The notes under the pieces were generated by a model. The model ran no database searches. It saw nothing but the letters and a program-made list of their open reading frames with translations, and was not told the DNA's origin. DNA of 64,000 nt, from contig LR746269.1 of assembly GCA_902729315.2 (NCBI GenBank), positions 6,960,731 to 7,024,730 of the forward strand. The letters run 5' to 3'. Positions 1-25,253 of the stretch are shown here, one piece after another (positions within the stretch are counted from its first letter, which is position 1; every line of letters begins with the position of its first letter). This DNA comes from Spirodela intermedia. Lineage: Eukaryota; Streptophyta; Magnoliopsida; Alismatales; Araceae. The position numbers and the translations under genes were made by a program.

Positions 1-460
1 CCTAATATATAGTGACCTAAATCCAATCTGCTCATGAACAAAAAAGGCCACTGAACAAAATGAAAAATCAAGAATGGAAAATAATTTATGTGCTCCAAGA
101 TTTCCCATAAGTGGAAAACTTGTAGAGTTGCCATGAAAGTTGTGTGGGTTTTTGAAATGAAGATTTCTTTGGGATGAATGTCAATATGAAAGCTCAATGA
201 CTATAGAAAAGAATGTGAAATTGTCTATGCAGACATGTTGGATTATTTCTCCCCAATGATTTTAAGTCCATAGAATGTATTGGTTATCCTATGACTTCTT
301 AGAATTGAAGTTACGACTTGGGTTACTATTCTTCCATTGAGATGAATGTTGTACAGTTGGACATGCTAAGGCTTAGTGTCTTGATAAATTAATTATGGTT
401 GATTCTTGTCATTTGTGCACTGAGTTTCTTAGGGAGACATTGGAGGAGGAAATTCCTTGA
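1..460. other. Left-edge spacer, AT-rich
   Basis: No coding stretch, RNA gene or clear repeat is visible. It lies just upstream of the first recognisable exon of the decayed TGA gene and may hold more eroded exons or its promoter, but nothing in it can be assigned. Confidence 0.5.
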
Positions 461-1522
461 GAGATCCTGAGGTCTCCAATTCTAGTGATAGATCAAGGGA
501 GAAAACAGGTTACCAAAAGGGGATCACTAAATTATGATGTGGCAATATTGTGCCTTGCCCTTGTTTTATTTAATCAAATTTCTTCTATGCTACTTGCAGA
601 TACTCCATAGGCTTTGCTTAGAATCGGGAAGCTGCAAGAAAAATGTCGATTGCATAAGAAGGCATGGTTAGTTCATATTATTTCTGCAACGAGGATACTA
701 TCCAGTTATCAGCAAGCGCCCTTCTCTATTTGATATGATGAATGCTGTGTTGTACACCAAGTGCATGCAACACCAGTGCTTAATTTTTAAATATTATAAA
801 AAGGAGTGTCGTTAGTCTTTTGCTTGGCTGATATAATGATGAATTCGAGTTAGCTAGTTTTAAGTCTCATTATTTTCGAATTTAATACGTTTTCATGACA
901 TATATCCAACAATTGGAGAGTAGCCGGCTTAAGCTCGCCCAACTTGAGGAGGAGATCCAACGGGCTCGCCAATGAGCATGGCTTGGAAAGATATATCTTC
1001 TTTTCAGTCGACATTCTTCCTCTTCATCTTCTTTTTCTCCTTGTCTAGGGCATCTTTAGTTTGGTCTCCGGAGACCTCACTGGTATTACTAGTCAGTTCC
1101 CACTAAGATGTATCTGTCGATTCCCATCATCATTCATGAAGTTGTATCTGTCGATTCTAACTATATACTGATGTCATGCATAGAATCTAAGGCTTATTGA
1201 GCTGGGATGGTAGTGAAGGTCATGTAGAATCACCCCTGATTCTTATTGGATTTATGTAAGATGCATGTTGTAAGAACGAAAATTTATGTATATGCTTGAT
1301 TAACATTGTATGGCTCTAAGGTCGATCCAGAGGAAGCTAATCATGCGATAATTTCTCTCAAAACAATTTTTACTCATCAATAGAGCTCTATGATCATCAA
1401 ATAATGATCTTCCTTTCCTTCTATGGTAAACATGTTTTCTTATAGCAGGAGCTTTGCTATTTGACATGGAATATGCAAGGTGGCTCGAGGAACAAAGCCG
1501 ACAGCAGCTACATCGGATACAA
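461..1522 (+). pseudogene. Decayed TGA-type bZIP transcription factor
   Basis: Four exon relics in the right order match TGA bZIP factors. Relic A (461-508) reads DPEVSNSSDRSREKT, like the serine-rich stretch before the basic region. Relic B (600-666) is the basic region: bases spell RLA-x-NREAARKSRL-x-KKA only if indels are ignored, and the expected CAG is now TAG. Relic C (901-972) is the zipper start, YIQQLESSRLKLAQLEEEI followed by QRARQ. Relic D (1446-1522) reads GALLFDMEYARWLEEQSR and ends at a GTGAGC donor. The damage is a premature stop, a one-base insertion and a missing pair in relic B, and a lost donor G after relic C (CGCCAA runs straight into TGAGC). No DOG1/TGA C-terminal domain follows. 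Intact TGA factors bind TGACG elements in defence and development. This copy cannot encode one. Confidence 0.8.
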
Positions 1523-1943
1523 GTGAGCCAATGGGAGGCCTCTTTCTTATTTCTGTATTCGTATGTTCAAAGTGATCTTGTATTCTTCCCACATTAACAA
1601 ATCACATGTTGTGAGATGACCAGTGTACACCAAGCATGCAGCCCACTGCCATCATCAACCTTAGGCTGTGAGACTATCTACCTGTTTATGTTCATGGGCC
1701 AGTTGGCCTGAAGCTGCTGTCGATCGGAAGTGCCTATGACGGCTCTGTATCAGGAGGTGGTGGGTTCTTCCTCCCTTGCTGTCTGAGTAGCACTTCGTTT
1801 CCTTTTAGGTTTAGCTTCATTACCAGGGGGAAAGGAACGACTGATGTATGCCTTGGAATAATTTCAATAATCTACCTGTTTTTCTATTAATCCACTGTCG
1901 ATGAAGTATCTGGTTCTTAGGTCAGGCATGAGCCTCAATGACC

Positions 1944-1946
<3 letters not shown>

Positions 1947-1990
<44 letters not shown>
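1947..1990. repeat. (CT)n microsatellite
   Basis: Uninterrupted CT dinucleotides over about 44 bp, followed by an ACATATGTAT stretch. One of many CT/GA tracts in the window. Confidence 0.95.
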
Positions 1991-1992
<2 letters not shown>

Positions 1993-2677
1993 ATATGTAT
2001 ATCTATCTATATCCATCTCTGTGTGGAATGGACGGCCCGTGAGGACTGAGGCTGGACCTCACCGTGTATATGCCCTACAGATTGACAAACTCTTCTCTGA
2101 ATTTATCAACGTAATCAAGGGATAATCAGGCAAATCAAGCAGAAAGAAGTCAAGATTGGATAAACACGCATACCCAAATTAAGAAGAAAAACCATCCAAA
2201 AGGACATCTAGAAGGGTTCACAAATGCTTCTCTGAATGAATGTACAAGATCAGTGGAAGATGTTCCCAAAATCAGATCAACAGTATCCCTGAACAAACAT
2301 TAAAAGTTAAGCAAAAAGAAAGCTGTTGGAAATAACAGGGTATATGGAGATTTAGAGAGAAGACTTGGAACCATAAATTGTTTGCCCTAATCTGCATGTA
2401 TCTTACTCCATGGGTGCAAAACAGGAAGAAAATGAATTGGAATATAGCAGCAACACCAAAACAGGGTGCAAAGAACAGAAAACCCTTCTCCAAAGTTCCT
2501 CTCTCAGCAGATTAGCAAGTCCTGTGGGTACTCCGATCTTTATGAATTCCCAGACAGCTCATCGGAAACGGATTGACTTTCTAAAGTCAAATGATGGTTG
2601 AAGTTAGGACGCTAAAGTCAAATGACTTTCTAAAGTCCTCTGTAATTTTTCACTTAATGCGCCCTGTAGTCCTACTT

Positions 2678-2700
2678 CCCCCCCCCCCCCCCCGGGGGGG
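2678..2700. repeat. C16-G7 homopolymer junction
   Basis: Sixteen C residues are followed directly by seven G residues. The run is self-complementary at the junction, so it could fold as a short hairpin. It is also a typical place for sequencing or assembly error. Confidence 0.9.
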
Positions 2701-2790
2701 TTCTTTTATGTACTTTTTTTCGTTAAGAAAGTTGTTCACAAGAGCCTCATCCTAGTTGGCTGACGCTGGTTAAGGAACTAAACAAACGGT

Positions 2791-3087
2791 TTCTTAATTC
2801 CAACCACACGCTCCTCCACAATGGGTACGTAATATTCATGGTGCAGCCATTTAAAAAAAATATATTCATCAGATTAATCAGGAATCTTAATTCCTATTCC
2901 ATCCACGTGCTCCTCCACAATCTTATGGTGCAGCCAATTTTTTTTCAAGTATTTATCAGTTTAATCAGTTATCTAAACTCTTATTCCATTTACATGCCCC
3001 TCCATCATGAATGGGGAATATTATTACTGGTACAGCCAAGAATTTTAAAAAAATTCGTCAGTTCGATCAATAATCGTAATTCTACAA
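2791..3087. repeat. Degenerate ~95-bp tandem repeat, three units
   Basis: Three consecutive units start near 2791, 2885 and 2972. Each carries the same order of blocks: a TTAATTCC/TCTTATTCCA block, a CTCCTCCACAAT-like block, a TGGTGCAGCCA/TGGTACAGCCA block, a run of A or T, then a TCATCAGTTTAATCAG-like block. Units differ by substitutions and small indels, so this is an old minisatellite. No coding sense is visible. Confidence 0.8.
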
Positions 3088-4281
3088 GTCTTTAATGAGA
3101 AAAGCCACCGATATTTTTACATAAATAAATATTTTTCCAGCTCAAAGTGCATGTATCTGTATCCTTCCTTTGATAGCTTTCAAAAAGGATGTTGCCTTAG
3201 TCTGGGGGTAATATTTATATTATGCAGTGTCCAGCAGAAAGAAGACTGAACATTCCTAAATTCAGCTTATTCTTACTTTTGCAAGTCATCAGGATGCTCT
3301 GCACAGCCGTGGTTTTAGCCTACTATGTAGGGGCTTTCCTTTCTCACATTTGGTGATAGTGCTAGCTGTGGATACATCATACTGCACGCCTTGAGCTTAA
3401 AATTTGAAACCACCATTGCACGGGAGATGAATAATATGCGAAGATGAGTCCTAATAGAAAGTGATCACTAGGCTACGAGAAACACACAGAATATCAGAGA
3501 CTGAAGCAGAGGATGGAAGGCTATCAATTAGGTGAAGAACAAGAAAGTTTGATGATTGATGCCCGTTAATACCAGAAACTTGAGCATGATTGGGGAAATT
3601 AAAAGCTGAAGAAAGGTTGTGGAAGTGAATGAAACAACTGCAAATTATGAACAATACTACATGCTACCGACTGGGTGAATGTAGGTACTGAAGATTGCAT
3701 AAGAAAAGATCAAAAGACTACCAAAAAAGAGACTGATGGTGTGGGATGTAGCCTCTAGAGTGGCAGCCGAATTTGCTTAGCATTATAGGAGAGGATAAGG
3801 GTGCCACAGTAGGCAACGCATAAGGCAGAAAAAAGGACATAAGTGGCCAGTTTTAGAAGGAATTTTGTGCAAGGAAATTGATCGACATGGGGGGCAACCA
3901 ATCCCTATGTAAGAAGAATATCTGGTAAAAAGAATATCAAAGACGAACCGACAATGCAACGGACGGACATAAGTGAAGGGGGAAGATGAGAGAAACCAAA
4001 GCTCGTCTGGCTATCACACGGAAGATGAATATATTACGGCGAAAAAAATCTACATCAACACGGACATAGAGCCGTTTCAGTTTGCAATTAACTACGATAC
4101 TATAAGTAAAGATTAAAAGCAGCTCCAGTCTCTAGTTCATATTTGGCTCTCAAACGGTTTCAAAATACACTTTCGTTCAACATACAGAGCCATAAGGACC
4201 ACAATTTAAACTGCTCCAATTCAAACCAGCAGCTCCAATTCACAAACGTGGCCAGGAAGAGTTGACAATGATCAGCATAAG

Positions 4282-4659
4282 CTACTTATCTCTCGATGTG
4301 GGAATTCCGTACTTCTCCTGCAGACGTGTGATCTCCTCCTCCTTTTTCTTCTGATCGACTTTCTTGCTCATCTTGGCTTGCTGGTAGTAGAGCACTATGA
4401 GGTACCGGTTTGCCACGTTGAAGCCCGAAAGGTGGTCGACGGCCGTCTTGGCATCATAGATATCCTCATACACCACGAACGCCGTCCCCCGCGTGTCCTT
4501 GTTGGTGCCGATGCGTATCTGCCTAATTGCCCCGTATTTGCCGAAGATATCGTACATCTCCTCGCTCGAGATGTTAAACGGCAGATTCCGAACATAAAGC
4601 ACCCTGTTCACCTCCGGCGGCAGCCGCGCATTCGCTTTCCTCAGGCTGATCGTCGCCAT
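4282..4659 (-). CDS. SF3B6: SF3B6 / p14, branch-site RRM protein of U2 snRNP
   Basis: A single-exon 125-residue protein matching the SF3b 14-kDa subunit (p14) over its whole length. In the family, p14 binds SF3B1 and sits at the branch-point adenosine within the U2 snRNP in the nucleus. It is one RRM: RNP2 is LYVRNLPF at residues 21-28 and RNP1 is RGTAFVVY at 57-64, with the aromatic positions intact. The basic tail ([20 protein letters not shown]) and the ending after PTSRDK fit plant orthologues. The start gives the usual [11 protein letters not shown]-terminus. A telo-box (TAGGGTTT, 4687-4694) lies in the leader. The gene is head-to-head with the NOI gene and about 45 kb from a U2 snRNA gene. 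No damage is seen. Confidence 0.96.
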   Translation of the reverse strand: MATISLRKANARLPPEVNRVLYVRNLPFNISSEEMYDIFGKYGAIRQIRIGTNKDTRGTAFVVYEDIYDAKTAVDHLSGFNVANRYLIVLYYQQAKMSKKVDQKKKEEEITRLQEKYGIPTSRDK

Positions 4660-5243
4660 CGACAGGAAAGCAACCGATCAGAACGCTAGGGTTTTCTTCC
4701 TCCAGGCTCACGCTCGAAGAAGACGACGATGGAAAGGAAGAAATGAAACTCTCGAAGGCTGGGAATCTCGGGGATATAAATTCCCTTACGGTGGCCCATC
4801 TCATTATGGGCCAACAATTGGCCCAATATTACTATAATGAGCCCAAAACTGAGCCCATTTACGCACGAAGATGGGCCTATCATTGTTAAAGTGGGCCTAT
4901 ATCAAGCCCAACTAATTACCCACTAAGATGAGCCCACTTTTCCTGGAACGGACAGTTGACGTGAGGGCAAATTCAAACCTGGTTGCCTACGCACTTGTTC
5001 CATATTTATACCGGGGAGGACAGCCAATCCTTCGACTCCAACAGATTTTGATCAGCGTTCTGTTCAAGAATAGAACGCCCTCTTTTAGTAGCAAGACTGT
5101 TTCTCCTCCCCAACGTAGGAGTCCATGCGTCTCTTCCATCCTCGACAGTCCTGGCAATTCGGGAGGTTATATCAAGGTATGACCGCAGTCGTAGGTCTCC
5201 CACCCTCCCTATCATTCCCGTCCAGCCATTTCCGCTCCCGGCC
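4660..5243. promoter_or_regulatory. Shared divergent promoter of SF3B6 (-) and NOI gene (+)
   Basis: The two start codons are 584 bp apart on opposite strands. The interval has at least five TGGGCC/GGCCCA (site II, TCP-type) elements at 4793, 4807, 4820, 4872 and 4892. A telo-box lies at 4687-4694, and an ATATAAAT stretch near 4774-4781 could serve as a TATA element for SF3B6. Site II plus telo-box is a known arrangement in promoters of plant translation and RNA-processing genes. Co-regulation of the pair is inference. Confidence 0.7.
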
Positions 5244-6432
5244 ATGGATCACAGGAAGGAGGTATTGGCGGAAAATCGACAAATATTCCGAAAACATTTG
5301 TCGTCCAGGCTATTTTTTTTTTCCGATTCCCTTTAGAACGTAGTTTATTGCCGATACTGATAAATTTTAGTGGAGTTTGAGTAGATATCTTGCTAGAAAT
5401 TACCATGTTCATACTTTCTAGGGATTGTTCTTCGGCATGTGGTCGGTGAATCATCGTTTTAATTCTGCCGTCAGAGAGCTGTAACCATGATGATGCGATC
5501 CTACTCTCTGTTCTTATTTTTTCCTGAGATTTGTGCCTCGATCTTGTAAAAAATATCAACACCTGGTGGGATACTCTGCGACGATCTAAAGATCTATGAT
5601 CTTGAAGAATGACCTCTTCCTCCTACTGAATATGAATGCACTTGATCCAGCAGAAAAATGGCTGGATGTCTGTTCCGCAGTTTGGAGGGTGGGATCAGAA
5701 GATGAGCAAGACCGATTACTCGATGGTTTTCCAGCGGGCTCGAGCAAACAGAAAACAGAACAAGATCCACATCAAAGCAGCAAGCCTAGGAAATGAACAG
5801 GAGCTCATTGCGCGTGCACAAGACGAACTACCATCGGTGAGAGCATTTTTCCATCTAGAGCACTTCAATTGAGCATTTTTCTCCACTGCTTACTCTCTGA
5901 AATCATGAAAGGGTCGCAGCATTAAGGTTACAGCTCCTGGCTTGGTTGTTCATCTTCTGAACATGGAATCCATCATTGATATCCTAATATCGTATGAACA
6001 TGTAGATTCTTGGTAAATCATATTCGTTTGAACGATAAGAAATAAACCATTACCACCAGTCAGGGAGTCGTCTCAATGATTTGGAACCATATCAAGCACA
6101 TGGCTCAAGGCCATGCAATTTGGGCAAAAAATTACTAATATCTAGGTTTTTATTCAAGAACTGATAATCTTTCATTTATAACCTATTTGGGAAGTGTTCA
6201 CCATGTTGCTGTTCAATCGGAGAATTTCTTTTTTTTTCTTTTTTTTTTAGCTCTTGAACTGGATATCTGAAACATTCAGGAGGCGGCTGAGGTGGTGAGG
6301 AAACGAGCAAGTCGAGGCTAGAAAATAAAACCGTACCTTATAGAAACTAAGTGAAAGAGACATCTGATGTTTGCCTTTATGCAGAGGAGGAAGAAGATCC
6401 TGGGCTATCTGAACTGCTGTATAAAGGCTTGA
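5244..6432 (+). CDS. Small NOI/RIN4-type (AvrRpt2-cleavage-site) protein
   Basis: Three exons (5244-5261, 5651-5836, 6385-6432), all in phase 0, give about 83 residues. Exon 1 encodes MDHRKE. Exon 2 carries the NOI domain, with VPQFGGW at residues 14-20, matching the VPxFGxW site cut by the AvrRpt2 protease in RIN4, and downstream TDYSMVFQRARANRK, matching the conserved Y-T/S-x-x-F-x-x-x-R helix. Exon 3 encodes RRKKILGYLNCCIKA and a stop. The Cys pair after basic residues resembles the acylated tail that holds RIN4-family proteins at the plasma membrane. A role in immune signalling is known for RIN4 but only inferred here. The acceptor of exon 2 could also fall 3 bp later, dropping one Gln. 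Confidence 0.85.
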
Positions 6433-6850
6433 CTGCTGGGAAACCAACTGATTGGGAAGACCCAGAAGATCTCTTGGATAATTACCCAAGAGACCCAGAA
6501 GATGTATGATGATTGGCTGAGCTTCCTCATTCCTCGTGGTTTGGTCCTATTTACGGTAATGACGTCATTATTATAAGAATTTCAAAAGTCGACGTGGATA
6601 AAAAGAGGAAATAATGCATGATTCTCAGTTCCCATACCATCGATGAGCAGAGTAATAGGGGATATGGGGAGATATTATGGATTCTGCACCATTTATTTAT
6701 TGCTGTCGAATTGATGAAAGCTCTGTTTTGTGGGCTTTTAAACGGTAAAATATCATAAATAAATACATTTAATAGTGATTTCAGTGAGAGTTCAAGTAGT
6801 CCTAAAAAAATTAAGGGATATATAGATATATAAATAAACAAATAAATATA

Positions 6851-6881
<31 letters not shown>

Positions 6882-7496
6882 CCTTCTGAAGTAGTGGAGG
6901 GTTGGTGGGCAGTGGGTATACGTGGCACAATCTAAACAGCCGATTCAATTTATTGTTTATAAAATAAGATATAAATGGTAAAATTAAATTTGAACATTCA
7001 GTATTGGGTCTAAGAGAAGTATGGCGTGGCGATGTAGATGTGGGCCAACTCGAGCCGAGTAACGAGTCATGTAACCAGGCCCATTACGACGTCCTCTCTC
7101 TCCCGCGCTTGATATTCACGATCACGACGCGTCTCAGTGGCATCCCTACCGTCCGCAAGTCCCTTGTCACGAAAGGAGGTCCGTCAATTTTTTTCTGATC
7201 CCCAACTCAGGGAATGTTGACCGTCAGATCAATGGCCCTCCTTTCTCTAATTTTTTCGCGGGTCCCATTTAGAGGAAAATTACGTTTCAGTCCATCTCGG
7301 CGTCGGGGCAGGTTAGTAATTTCGAAAAATCAAACGTTTTCAGACCAGTGCTAAAAGCCTAGGGTTTTGAGAGGGAAAACGGCAATGGGGCCTTATCTTC
7401 ACTCTCACAGGGACTGAGAACAGGGAGGTCGAAAGGGGAAGGAAGGTGGAGGGAAAAGGGCTGTGAGGGGAGTGGGGAGGAAGACAGCGGGGGAAA
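6433..7496. other. Intergenic spacer and gyrase B promoter/leader
   Basis: About 1.06 kb with no gene. It includes the NOI 3' UTR side, a (GA)n tract at 6855-6881, and the presumed promoter of the gyrase gene. A telo-box TAGGGTTT at 7360-7367 lies about 130 bp before the gyrase start codon. Confidence 0.6.
6855..6881. repeat. (GA)n microsatellite
   Basis: About 27 bp of perfect GA repeat, preceded by an AT-rich TATATATGG-type tract. Confidence 0.95.
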
Positions 7497-21433
<13,937 letters not shown>

Positions 21434-21915
21434 TTGGCCACGAGAAGGTCATCAATCTTCAGGCTTCGGCTGGGCCGCTGCCTGTTCTTGCCCTCAGATG
21501 ATCATTGGCCTTGGGAAAGTATCAGGAACGATTTCTTTTTGAAAACTGTGCATATGTTCTATACATTTTAATGGGTCGTCAGTCGTCTTCTACTTTGCCC
21601 AAGAATTTTTTGTAATCATGCTAATGCTCATCGAGAAAATGTGGGCGAATTTATGCCATCCTTATTCGGTGCTTTAGGGTTCTTGATCGACCCTGTTTTA
21701 GGGTTCTTAAGATCCATTGATGACGAGTCTTCTTGAGCCTCCACTTTCATTGCACTAAGTTGTTCTTGAGCCTCCATCATCTTCGGCCCATTTGAGAGAC
21801 CTCAGCTAGAGAGAGAAGAGCCCGGCGAACTCGGTTAGAGAGAGAAGGAAACCGGGGCAACCGGTTGCAAAATGGAATCAGAGAGGGTAATCAAGTTCAT
21901 AGAAGGCCATCTTCC
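21434..21915. other. Convergent 3' intergenic region, GYRB and PPR
   Basis: 482 bp between two facing stop codons. It must contain both 3' UTRs. No gene or clear repeat is seen. Confidence 0.7.
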
Positions 21916-24900
21916 TCAATCGAGCAGGTCCGATATTTGAGTCTTCTTGAAGGCATCGGCGGCAGCCAGCTGCGCCGCCATGGACTTGTTGGGGAAGACA
22001 TTATCAGCCTTCATCCTCTCCCTGAAGCCGTAAGCCGGGGCCTTGGCGTTCACGTATGCCTGCAGCAGCACCTGGAAATGCCTCATCCTGCCGGCATACC
22101 CACTCTGCCTCAGCCGGTGGAAGATCTTCTCCGTGTTGTGCACCTCCCCTCTCTCGGCATACTTCTCCATCACCGCCATATAGGAGCTGTGCAAAAGCCG
22201 TGCCTTTCCCTGCCCGGCAGCGGCCTTCTGCAACAGGCCATCGGCCTTCTCCACCTCCCCCACCTGCACATACATCCCCACCAGGGCGTCCCACGTCGGC
22301 GGCCCGATCGGGCAGCCACCATCGGCCATTCTCTTCACCAGCTCCTTCCCCTTGCCCAGCAGCTGGTGGTCGCCGTAGACCTTGAGCAGTGAATTGTAGT
22401 ACCTCGGCGAGAGCTTCTTGAATTGCTTGTGCATCTTCTCGAAGACAGCCTCTGCCGCCTCCACACGACCGATCTTGCCCCATGCTTCAATGGCCGCGAG
22501 GCACTCGTCCATGCGGGGGGCAGCCTCGCAGAGCTTCCATATCCTCTCCACATCGGTCTCCTTCCCAAGTGCCGCATAAAGCAAAAGGAGGGACTTGCAG
22601 GCTCCCCGGTCCTCACCGTCACCACCACTGCCACCACCTTCCATCTCCTTGAGAACATCTGTCGCCTCCTCGGTGAGCCCAGAGGAGATGTAGTGGCGGG
22701 CGATTACCGCCCGCACGGTTGAGTCGGGCTCGAGGCCCTCCTTCTTCATGCTCTCCACCACCTTCTCCATGCCAGCAATGTCGCGGGCACGGCCCTTGGC
22801 GTCGATCAGAACCCTGTAAGTGAAGAGAGTCGGTTTCACCGATTCCTTCTCCATCATCAGCAGCACGTCGGCGATCTTCTTTCTGTCAAGCCGCTTGTAG
22901 AGGACCAGCAGCTGGTTGCAGGCAAAGGCAGTGACCGGGAAGCCAAGGTCCCTCATTTTGTTGAAGACTTCCTCCGCCTTGTCGGCCCGGCCTGCCGCCA
23001 CACAGTTGGCCAAGAGGGTCCTGTAGACCAACTCGCCTCTGCAAGATTGAGGGATCTTGTCGAGGAATTTCTCGGCCCTGTACAGGCCATGCACCTTGGC
23101 GACCAGATCCAGGCGGGAGGCGTAGTCCCTCTCCACAAAGCTGAGGCGCTTCTTGGTGTCTAACCATTCGAAGAGCTGGGGAGGAAGAGGGGGCACAGAA
23201 ATAGAAACATCAGAGGAAATCAAGGGGGGATGAAGTAGAGATTGATGTAAGAGTTGATAACAACTATTGAGAGACCCAGACGACGCAGATGAGATGCATC
23301 CATGGGATCATGTAATAAATAGGCAATATCCAAGCATGATCAAAGTCATGACATTTTTAACAAAATGAAATATTTTTGTCCAAGATTCTCATCACATTCA
23401 AGATATATATATATTACACAGGGAAAAATTAATTATTTTCACTTTCTAATTCAACCCAAGTTGCGGTAAAATAAACATTAGAGAATTTGGGGATTCAATG
23501 CTAATGAGAATTTTTTTCCCAAGATTCACAATACGTATAACCCATTATAAAAATTGGTTATTCCCGTTTTAAATTCAACTCAAGAAGTGGCATAACAATA
23601 AACATTAAATAATTTAGAAAGACGCATGTTTTACTTGGGGCAAACTCTACACAAATTAGAATGCTTTCCCCAAGATTATCACCACATAATTTAGAATATT
23701 TCTATTTCTCACAGCTATAAGTTAATTATTTTCGACTTTAATTCAGCACAACTTGTATTATAATAAAAATTAAGGAATTTAGAAATAGCTACGTTTACCA
23801 AGGAAAAAATTATAGACAAATGAGAACCAAAAAGCGTCCCCAATCATAAATCTACAGTGATAAATCTCAAAGGAAAAATCTACCACATAGATGGTGAGCA
23901 TTGCTGACATTTCATGGAGAAATCCGAAGCAAATGAAAGTTGGGTGATATAATATTAAGAACAAAACAAGCCTGGGTCTAAATGGCTAATCTTGGCGATG
24001 GAAATGGGTCACCAAGTAGAGAAATTAAGCGTCAGATAAAACCCAGGTTACATGCCTTTTGCAATGCACCAATTTCACCAATTTCAGAGCAGAAGATAGC
24101 AAACTAAGAGCAAGACCAAGCAATGCAAGGTCTTTTGGAATGAACTAGGTTCACGGTGTTAACACAGAGGAACAGTTACCTGCAAGGCCTTCCCAAAGTG
24201 GCGCCGTCTCCGAAGACCAAGCAGGGCTGAATAGATCTCACTGCGCCCCAGAGGATTCCCCTCGTTGACCCACTCATCGAGGGCGGCGTTGATGGAGAGA
24301 GGAGAAGCCTCCATGATGACCTTGAAAAGGGGAGAAGGCGAGGTCTTCTTCGGGGAAGGCGCGCCGCCATTTTTCTCAGCTTCAATGTCTGATAAGCCGA
24401 GAGCCTCCTCGGCTTCCTCAGAATCGTCTCCCGACTCAGTGCCAGAGAGCTCTGCACCAGATGCCAGACCTTCAGCGCCCTCTTCGCCTTCAGTTTTATC
24501 GGCTTTATCGTTTCCGTGCGGTGCTTCCAGGTCAGAAAACCCTTCCTCAAGGTCATCTTCATCCTCGGTCTTCTTCCCAGACTGGGAGGAGAGGCTTCTA
24601 TTGGCCAAGAAGGGGCCAGCAGAAGATAAGGGCCAGGTGAAGAGAGCGTTGCCCTGTGGGAAGCTTCCACCTCGGTCAGCTCCATTCCCTGCAGAGCTGA
24701 TCGAGCTGGCTGGTTTGGCACAACATCTACACAAACTTACGATATGTCCATGGCTCCTGAGGATAATCGAACCACATTAGATACTACGAACGGGATAGGA
24801 AACTCCGACAGGTTGCCTCACCGATTACGATCATAAGATCAGGGGAAAAAAAAAAAGAGAAATAACGAGACACTGCAGCGGCCAGGGAAAGGGCAAAGAA

Positions 24901-25082
24901 CAAAGAGCAAAAAACGGAGAAATGGAAAATGGTTGTTTGAAGCTATCAGGTGAATGGTAGTGGAATCAGCGACGATATCGGCGGCGATCATTCCAAGCTA
25001 GTCAGAGATGGAAAAGAGGAAAGAAATGGGATCGTGAGATTCACCGCTTAATGGGGTTGACAGCCCGACGAAGCAACGCCAT
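21916..25082 (-). CDS. Mitochondrial PPR protein, PPR596-like
   Basis: Three exons on the minus strand: 25082-25045 (MALLRRAVNPIK plus a split Arg), 24756-24180 and 23175-21916, giving 624 residues. Exon 2 holds a Ser-rich presequence, an acidic low-complexity stretch (EDEDDLEEGFSDLE and similar), and the conserved ALDEWVNEGNPLGRSEI and LRRRRHFGKALQ blocks. Exon 3 continues LFEWLDTKKRLSFVERDYAS, then a run of P-class PPR motifs (for example VYRTLLANCVAAGRADKAEE and TYRVLIDAKGRARDIAGME) to the end. The layout matches the Arabidopsis PPR596 group, which acts on mitochondrial RNA; that function is inferred. The basic, Ala/Leu-rich start fits mitochondrial import. A telo-box in reverse (AAACCCTA) lies at 25267-25274, just upstream. 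All junctions keep phase. Confidence 0.92.
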
Positions 25083-25208
25083 GATGGCACTGTACCGTCT
25101 CCTCTGCAGGAGCAGGAGGACCGGATCAAAGAAGATACCCCAGTCGAGGAAACACCAGCAGGTAGACAATTGGAGTCTTAAACCCTGGTCTTAACTGACC
25201 ACCAAGAG

Positions 25209-25253
<45 letters not shown>

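Larger units (their letters stand above)
1523..4281. other. Intergenic spacer, no gene seen
   Basis: About 2.8 kb between the TGA relic and the 3' end of SF3B6. It holds a CT microsatellite, a C16G7 homopolymer junction and a ~95-bp degenerate tandem repeat, annotated separately. Open frames here are short, unlike any family I know, and lack splice-consistent partners. The last few hundred bases probably include the SF3B6 3' UTR. Confidence 0.6.

Noticed and set aside
21865..22392. 175-codon open frame opposite the PPR exon
   Set aside because: It is the antisense shadow of the GC-rich, repeat-coding PPR exon.
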